The notes under the pieces: generated by a model
What the model was told of the DNA's origin: nothing
What the model saw: only the letters and a program-made list of their open reading frames with translations
Databases searched by the model: none
Program-made: the position numbers and the translations under genes
NCBI GenBank assembly: GCA_016710275.1
Contig: JADJXS010000001.1
Span: 1,984,001-2,048,000, forward strand
Origin: Phycisphaerales bacterium
GTDB lineage: Bacteria > Planctomycetota > Phycisphaerae > UBA1845 > Fen-1342
Direction of reading: 5' to 3'
DNA length: 64,000 nucleotides
Part shown: positions 60,031 through 64,000 of the stretch, piece after piece
Layout of the letters: the number at the start of each line of letters is the position of its first letter
Numbering within the stretch: position 1 is the stretch's first letter

Positions 60031-61152
60031 TCATTCGGGGGTCGCCTTGACCCGCCGGTACAGTGCCGGCGTCCGCCCTCTGCTGTCGGCCTTGAAGATC
60101 AGCCCGGCGGATACGGCCCGGCGCAGCAGCCGATCCGCGCCACGCTCCGACAGCCCCGCCAGGACGGCGGCGTCGATGATCGCGGTCCGCTCCCGGGGTT
60201 CATCGCCTACAAACCGCGCGACGAAATCGCGGCATTGCGCGGCCGAGTCAGCGCCAACCCCGCCGCCTCTCGCGGGTCGGTCGGACTTCAGCCGCGTCGG
60301 GTCCATGCTCGGGTCGGGGGTCCAGGTCGGGAATCTCCACCGCAGGACCATCGGCTTGATCGGCATCCATGATCGCGCCGCGCCGTCCAGGACGACCGCG
60401 TCCTGCTCTTGGTGCGGCCGCAAGATCAGGTGTGTATCGGTCGCCCGGGAAATCGCGCCCGCGCCAGCGCCGGTGTCGGTCACGCTCTTGGCGGATTGCA
60501 GGCCTTTTGTGGTGTGGTGCACGACCGCGAATGCCGCGCCCAGCCGATCCGCGTGTCGGTCGATCGTGTTGTAGACGGCCGCCAGGTCGGAGTTCGAGTT
60601 TTCGTCCGTCCCGGCCGGCAGCATCCGATACAGGGCGTCGAGCACAACCAAGGTGTACGCCCCCGGTTCGATCGCGTCGAAACTCACGTGCAGACCATGC
60701 ACGTCAACCAGCCGCCCGCGCAGCGGCAGGACGTGCACCTTGTCGCCGTAGCTGTTCGGCCGCAGGCCCATCGCTTCGCCGACCAGCCGCAGCCGGTTCG
60801 CAATAGTCTCGGGGTGCAGTTCGTTGTCGATCAGCAGCACGCGGCCCGAAGTTGTCCGGTACGTCCCGAGCCAGGCCCGGCCGGTCGCGACCGACAGCGC
60901 AAGGCCAAGTGCGAGCCAGGATTTCCCGCACTTGGGCGGCGCGATGATGTTCGCCACCTCGCCTTGGCGCAGCAGGCCGTCGATGATCGGCGTCCGCAGC
61001 GCAGGGTGTTGTTCGGCAAGCTCGCCGGCGGGGGTTGGGCGCATCGGGGCGTCGGCCGAGCCGGTCGCGTTTTTTTGGGGTATGCTTCGGGTGTCATGCG
61101 AAGTTCGCCCCGGCGTCGTCGCAAGCGGCCCGGGGCGTTTGTTTCGTGTCAT
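60031..61152 (-). CDS. RepA-like AAA/RecA-fold ATPase (AAA_25)
   Basis: From the ATG at 61152 the product is 373 residues. The RecA-type fold has Walker A APPKCGKSW, a following GLALSVATGRAWLGTYRTTS, VLLIDNELHPETIANRL, Walker B YTLVVLDALYRM, and VVHHTTKG with the motif-3-like region. This matches plasmid RepA/DnaB-like helicases that load at an origin. A C-terminal winged-helix-like part (AIIDAAVLAGLSERGADRLL, RRAVSAGLIF) may bind DNA. It suggests that the excised circle may replicate. The ATG overlaps the stop of the AlpA-like gene (ATGA). Confidence 0.85.
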   Translation of the reverse strand: MTRNKRPGPLATTPGRTSHDTRSIPQKNATGSADAPMRPTPAGELAEQHPALRTPIIDGLLRQGEVANIIAPPKCGKSWLALGLALSVATGRAWLGTYRTTSGRVLLIDNELHPETIANRLRLVGEAMGLRPNSYGDKVHVLPLRGRLVDVHGLHVSFDAIEPGAYTLVVLDALYRMLPAGTDENSNSDLAAVYNTIDRHADRLGAAFAVVHHTTKGLQSAKSVTDTGAGAGAISRATDTHLILRPHQEQDAVVLDGAARSWMPIKPMVLRWRFPTWTPDPSMDPTRLKSDRPARGGGVGADSAAQCRDFVARFVGDEPRERTAIIDAAVLAGLSERGADRLLRRAVSAGLIFKADSRGRTPALYRRVKATPE

Positions 61153-61439
61153 CCCTCGGCCCGCGCTTCCCAGCGGGCACGCGCCGGACAGCCGGCATCC
61201 GCCCATTCCTTGAGTTCGGCCGCGCGCCACCGCGGGCATCGTCGGCCCAGATTCAACGGCCGCGGCAGTAGTGCCGCCGAATGCAAACGCCACAAGTGCG
61301 CGCGGGAAATCCCGAGCGTGTCGGCCGCTTGCGAAGCGGTCAGCAGGAGGGGTGTCGCGTGTCGGGGGTTCGAGCCGCGGGCGTCGTCCATCGGCGATTC
61401 AGGACGGCGCGGGGCGTTGCGGTGGGTGGAAGGTTTCAT
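61149..61439 (-). CDS. AlpA/excisionase-type helix-turn-helix protein (96 aa)
   Basis: After a basic disordered start the protein has a DNA-binding HTH of the excisionase family at about residues 31-80: LLLTASQAADTLGISRAHLW, LHSAALLPRPLNLGRRCPRW and RAAELKEWADAG, the last parts forming the wing with the R-W-x-x-x-E-x-x-x-W end seen in AlpA-like regulators. It probably acts as excisionase or as activator of excision. Its stop overlaps the ATPase start. Confidence 0.82.
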   Translation of the reverse strand: MKPSTHRNAPRRPESPMDDARGSNPRHATPLLLTASQAADTLGISRAHLWRLHSAALLPRPLNLGRRCPRWRAAELKEWADAGCPARARWEARAEG

Positions 61440-61510
61440 GCCGCGTAGTGTGCCGAGCCGTCCCGTCGCGTCCTATGACGTGCGCTGTAGCGCTGTAGGA
61501 ACGTGATACC

Positions 61511-62092
61511 CTACGTTCTCTGGTATCCGGCAGCCGAGCTACGGATCAGCCCGCGCCGCTTGAGCGCCGGCGCGACGTGCGACCGGAAACTCTGCCCGGT
61601 GATCCCAAGCCGATCCCCCAGTGCATCCGCGGTCACCCAGCCCGGCGCGGCCGGAATCACGGCCAGCGCCCGACGTTGGGTGTCGGTCAGCCCGTCGGCA
61701 GCGTTTGCCGCCACGGGGTCCGTCACCATGAGCGCGTCCTCGCAAGCCGCCGCCGCCGCGTCCGCCGCGTCGGCCGTCACAATTGAGCCGCCGAGCGCGG
61801 TCAGCGGCCCAGGTTCGCGACCGAGCCGTATCAGCAGCGCCCTCGCCCTCGCCAGGACGTGTTGAAACTGCGGGTCGTTCGGAGAATCGCACGCCGGCAT
61901 CCCCAGCAGCATCCGGCCGCGGACCGGCCCACCGAGCCGCAGTCCCTCGGCCATGCCGCGCAGGGTACCGACCAGGCAGCCGAGAAACCCAACGTCGTCC
62001 AGCCCGGCCGGCATCAACGGCAAGTGTTCGGAGGTGTACGTCGTCGTCCGGCCGTTGGGATGCTGGACATGGACCGCGTAGAGAATGGGCAT
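61511..62092 (-). CDS. Hypothetical protein with C-terminal winged-helix-like part (193 aa)
   Basis: A 193-residue protein. The N-terminal part (PILYAVHVQHPNGRTTTYTS, GFLGCLVGTLRGMAEGLRLG) is unrecognised. The C-terminal 60 residues look like a winged-helix domain (TDTQRRALAVIPAAPGWVTA, DALGDRLGITGQSFRSHVAP, ALKRRGLIRSSAAGYQRT). It is the first gene of the element's leftward gene row, 71 bases before the AlpA-like start, and lies next to the putative control region at 62262-62390. It could be a replication or transcription regulator. Confidence 0.65.
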   Translation of the reverse strand: MPILYAVHVQHPNGRTTTYTSEHLPLMPAGLDDVGFLGCLVGTLRGMAEGLRLGGPVRGRMLLGMPACDSPNDPQFQHVLARARALLIRLGREPGPLTALGGSIVTADAADAAAAACEDALMVTDPVAANAADGLTDTQRRALAVIPAAPGWVTADALGDRLGITGQSFRSHVAPALKRRGLIRSSAAGYQRT

Positions 62093-62261
62093 CCCGGCAG
62101 CGTACCGCCCGCGTAGCCGGTTGGCAACGATTCCGCCGACCCGGTAACGCTCGGTCCCGCCAATTTGCTTAGCCGCCGTCCATAAACCGGGGCGGAGAAC
62201 CTAACGAAATTGGCACGGCCGCGTTCGCTCGATCGCGCCGAATTTTCTATGCAAATCGGAG

Positions 62262-62390
62262 TGCATAATTTGTTTTATGCAGAAAAGCCGCATTCTGGCG
62301 CAATGGCGGGGGGATGCTAACATTAGCACCCCCCCCCGTCGCCGTCCGATCGGTCGCGGCCGCAGCCCATGATCCGCATTCTGGCGCAAT
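62262..62390. promoter_or_regulatory. Repeat-rich control/origin region of the integrative element
   Basis: Three structures are visible: an inverted repeat TGCATAA/TTATGCA (62262-62268, 62275-62281); a strong palindrome GGGGGG-A-TGCTAA-CA-TTAGCA-C-CCCCC (62308-62335); and a 17-bp direct repeat CCGCATTCTGGCGCAAT at 62288-62304 and 62374-62390 on both sides of the palindrome. The stretch 62200-62300 is AT-richer than its surroundings. A replication origin or an operator array for the element's HTH proteins is likely; this is inference. Confidence 0.55.
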
Positions 62391-62497
62391 GCGGCGGGGT
62401 TTCGTTTGCTCGATCAAACGCGACTATTGATTTTAGCGGGAAAACGTCGCGGAATCGCTAGACGTGGTGCGAAGTTGTTCTAGCAGGCAACGAATCC

Positions 62498-62749
62498 CTA
62501 GACAGGCTCGGGAGGATCGGCCGCCGAGTCGATGATCGCCAGCAGCCCATGCCGCAGCTTGGTCGGCAGCGTTGGCCAGGCGGACAGCACGCGCGCCAAT
62601 TCGGGGTGATCCGGGGTCAAACGCGCCAAGCAATCCGCCAAGACACCACCGGGGGGTTCGCGTAAAGCGTTGGCATCGTCGGGGTTATGCTCGTTCGGCA
62701 GCGGACTCATAATCTGCTGGTCGCTGGTTCGAATCCAGCTGGGCCCATT
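62498..62749 (-). pseudogene. Severed C-terminal tail of the element's integrase
   Basis: In the integrase frame, attR reads NGPSWIRTSDQQIMSP and then continues LPNEHNPDDANALREPPGGV, a helical 67-residue tail with LADCLARLTPDHPELARVLS and AWPTLPTKLRHGLLAIIDSA, ending at 62498. The D-x-E-L-x-x-V-x-x-AWPxLP-x-x-R-x-G-(I/L)-LA-(I/M) pattern is, as I recall, common at the C-terminus of planctomycete integrases. On the chromosome it has no start codon of its own and is separated from the integrase by the whole element. Confidence 0.75.
62701..62749. repeat. attR: 49-bp direct repeat
   Basis: Right copy of the att repeat. It contains only the 3' part of the tRNA (anticodon loop to discriminator), with no D-arm or 5' acceptor, so it is not a tRNA gene. 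Confidence 0.9.
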
Positions 62750-63266
62750 TGTCGTTTCCCGCTCCTGCATTTCGGTGCGGCTTCGTTCGTGAACGGTAGG
62801 GGTGTTCGAGCATCTTCCACTGTGGCATGCGCGTCGGTTCGCGCCGGCGTAGGGCGAACAAGATTTCTCGCAGAGGCGCGGAGAGCGCGGAGAGAGAGAT
62901 AGAGAGACGCGTAGCGCGGATGGTGCGTTCGGGCCTGTCGCGCGGCGCTTTACAATGCGAATCGCCCCACGCTGGCCCGAACACACCCTACGCGCTCGCC
63001 CCACGCCGGCCCGAACACACCCTACGCGCTCGCCCGACGCCGGTCCGAACACACCCTACCACTGCATTCTCTGCGTTCTCTGTGCTCTCTGCGAGAAACC
63101 GCATTCACGCGCCACCTGTCATGCCCGTCGCCGGCTCAGCGCCGCCGCGAATTCCGCGCGGATTCTGCACGTTGTGCGGCGGGAACGGCCCGCATTGCAT
63201 CAGAACGCGGCCAGGCTCCCGCGGACCGTGCCCGTTCTCTGGCAAAGTGCGGCCTCATTCTGCCAG

Positions 63267-63350
63267 TTGGAGGCCTGCGTCGCCGAGTTGGAGGCCTGCG
63301 GCGCCGAGTGTGAGGCCTGCGGCGCCGAGTGTGAGGCCTGCGTCTGCGAG
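63267..63350. repeat. 21-bp tandem repeat, four units
   Basis: Units TTGGAGGCCTGCGTCGCCGAG and close variants, with a fifth partial unit to about 63371. As 21 bases equal seven codons, each frame gives a heptad repeat (EACGAEC on the plus strand, SAPQASH on the minus strand), but no gene context supports translation. Confidence 0.75.
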
Positions 63351-63523
63351 ATTGAGGCCTCAAACTGCGGGAATTCATACATTTCTCGCAAAATAATTCC
63401 GTGATTTCGCGCCGCGCTACACAAGTCTTCGCCGCCGCGGACCGATGCCACGCCTGGGGCAAGCCCCCCAGCTACGGCAACGCATCCGCCGGCATGGTAC
63501 GCAACGCGGGCGGCCCTTCGAAT

Positions 63524-63555
63524 GCATGCTTACGTTGAGTACAGCGAAAGCATGC
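63524..63555 (+). repeat. Dispersed palindromic element, copy C
   Basis: The same 32-bp palindrome as at 20816 and 35176: GCATGCTTACG at the left and CGAAAGCATGC at the right, again followed by CACCC. Here the inner arms are diverged (TTGAG/TACAG). A partial copy without its left arm is at 63765-63795. Confidence 0.75.
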
Positions 63556-64000
63556 CACCCGACAAGAGTTCTCGCAGAGAGCACAGAGAGCGCAGAGAGA
63601 AAGAGCGAGCAGGGGTAGGGTGTGTTCGGGCCGGCGTCGGGCGAGTTTCTTCGCACAGCGCCGCGCAGCCGGCCCGAACGCACCACCCTTGACAGGCACG
63701 AACGCACCACCCTTGACATGCCCGAACGCACCCTTTCCATCACGGCGTCTTCGCCCCCGGCCGCTGAGTACAGCGAGAGCATGCCACCCGACAAGACATC
63801 CGACTTGAACAAACCCTGTCCCTGCATTCTCTGTGCTCTCTGCGCCTCTGCGAGAGACCGCATTCACGCGCTGCCTGTCGTGCCCGTCACCGGCTCAGGG
63901 CCGCCGCCGGGAGCCGGTTGTCCGGTGCGCCCGCCGGCAGGGTGCAGGTCAAGCCGCGACGTGCACGGCTCCGATAGAAGCAGTGCCGGTCCGCGAAGCG

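Larger units (their letters stand above)
58061..62749. mobile_element. tRNA-targeting integrative element, about 4.6 kb
   Basis: The element is bounded by a 49-bp direct repeat with one mismatch: attL inside the tRNA (58061-58109) and attR at 62701-62749; 40 bases from the left edge are identical. Between them all genes are on the minus strand: a wHTH-like protein, an AlpA-like HTH, a RepA-like ATPase, an XRE regulator and a tyrosine integrase reading into attL. Three ATGA overlaps tie the last genes together. The 400 bases before attR hold repeats and a strong palindrome, the probable control/origin region. No conjugation or capsid genes are present, so it resembles a satellite or plasmid-like integrative element. 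Confidence 0.88.
62750..64000. repeat. Repeat-rich region without a convincing gene
   Basis: This stretch holds at least five repeat families: a 34-bp tandem triplet (62963-63064), an 87-bp dispersed pair (63062-63148 and 63822-63908, CTGCATTCTCTG to GCCGCCGC), a 21-bp array of four units (63267-63350), palindromic element copy C (63524-63555) with a partial copy D (63765-63795), and a 24-bp tandem pair (63675-63722). AGAG-rich stretches recur at 62868-62900 and 63564-63604. No frame has a start, ribosome binding site and recognisable protein. Confidence 0.7.

Noticed and set aside
62701..62749. Second CAT tRNA gene
   Set aside because: Only the 3' part is present; the 5' acceptor strand and D-arm are missing, as expected for attR.
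63200..63451. Heptad-repeat coiled-coil protein at the 21-bp array
   Set aside because: Both strands give heptads simply because the unit is 21 bases; no start signal or flanking domain supports a gene.

Overview
The window is GC-rich bacterial DNA that most resembles the planctomycete (Phycisphaerae-like) lineage. The evidence is a PEP-CTERM sorting signal, a very large RTX-repeat protein with SdrD-like and Cys-rich tails, a PilM/PilN fusion with a PilO-like neighbour (the arrangement known from the PVC superphylum), a bacterial deoxyhypusine-synthase-like gene, planctomycete-style tyrosine integrases, and many unusually short membrane proteins. No rRNA genes are present, so the assignment is an inference from gene style.

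Layout. 1-6.4 kb is the end of an integrated element: a partial HNH endonuclease, conserved hypotheticals, an XRE repressor with an ImmA/IrrE protease, an excisionase-like HTH protein and a divergent tyrosine integrase, next to a tRNA-Arg(CCT). The other side of that tRNA holds a second, truncated integrase and a degenerate IS630 copy (7.17-8.26 kb). 8.3-11.1 kb carries small hypotheticals and a deoxyhypusine-synthase-like enzyme. 11.3-16.7 kb is a type IV pilus inner-membrane platform locus (PilM-PilN fusion, PilO-like protein, and an anchored periplasmic protein that appears frameshifted). 17.5-20.5 kb has a thioredoxin-fold/TPR protein, a zinc-ribbon membrane protein, an isochorismatase-family hydrolase and three tiny single-helix membrane proteins, followed by minisatellites. 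21-28.7 kb carries a GT-C glycosyltransferase, the overlapping moeA-lnt-HEAT lipoprotein operon, and ftsY. 28.7-33.3 kb is a sulfur-flavoured divergent locus: a SulP permease facing a small RHH-like protein, a TauE/SafE exporter and an FAD/NAD(P)-binding protein.

33.8-35.4 kb has a damaged IS110 copy beside a dispersed palindromic repeat. 35.5-38.8 kb is selD-xdhC-mocA on one strand; selD is itself a selenoprotein gene with an in-frame UGA that ordinary ORF calling breaks. 38.9-43.1 kb contains ksgA, a hydrolase lipoprotein, queG and rsmE, with two tail-to-tail overlaps. 43.2-57.4 kb carries a membrane-bound nucleotide-sugar dehydratase, secreted and lipoprotein hypotheticals, the 2184-aa RTX protein, a JAMM-like protein, tRNA-Arg(CCG), a PGPGW protein and TerC.

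58.06-62.75 kb is a compact integrative element bounded by a 49-bp direct repeat of the 3' part of a CAT-anticodon tRNA. Its genes (HTH protein, AlpA-like HTH, RepA-like ATPase, XRE regulator, integrase) all read toward the tRNA. The integrase reading frame runs into the tRNA-derived att sequence, and the same frame continues from the other att copy for 67 more codons. The integrated copy therefore appears to have lost its C-terminal tail, which would be rejoined when the element circularises. This is the most unusual system in the window. The last 1.2 kb is repeat-rich DNA without a convincing gene.
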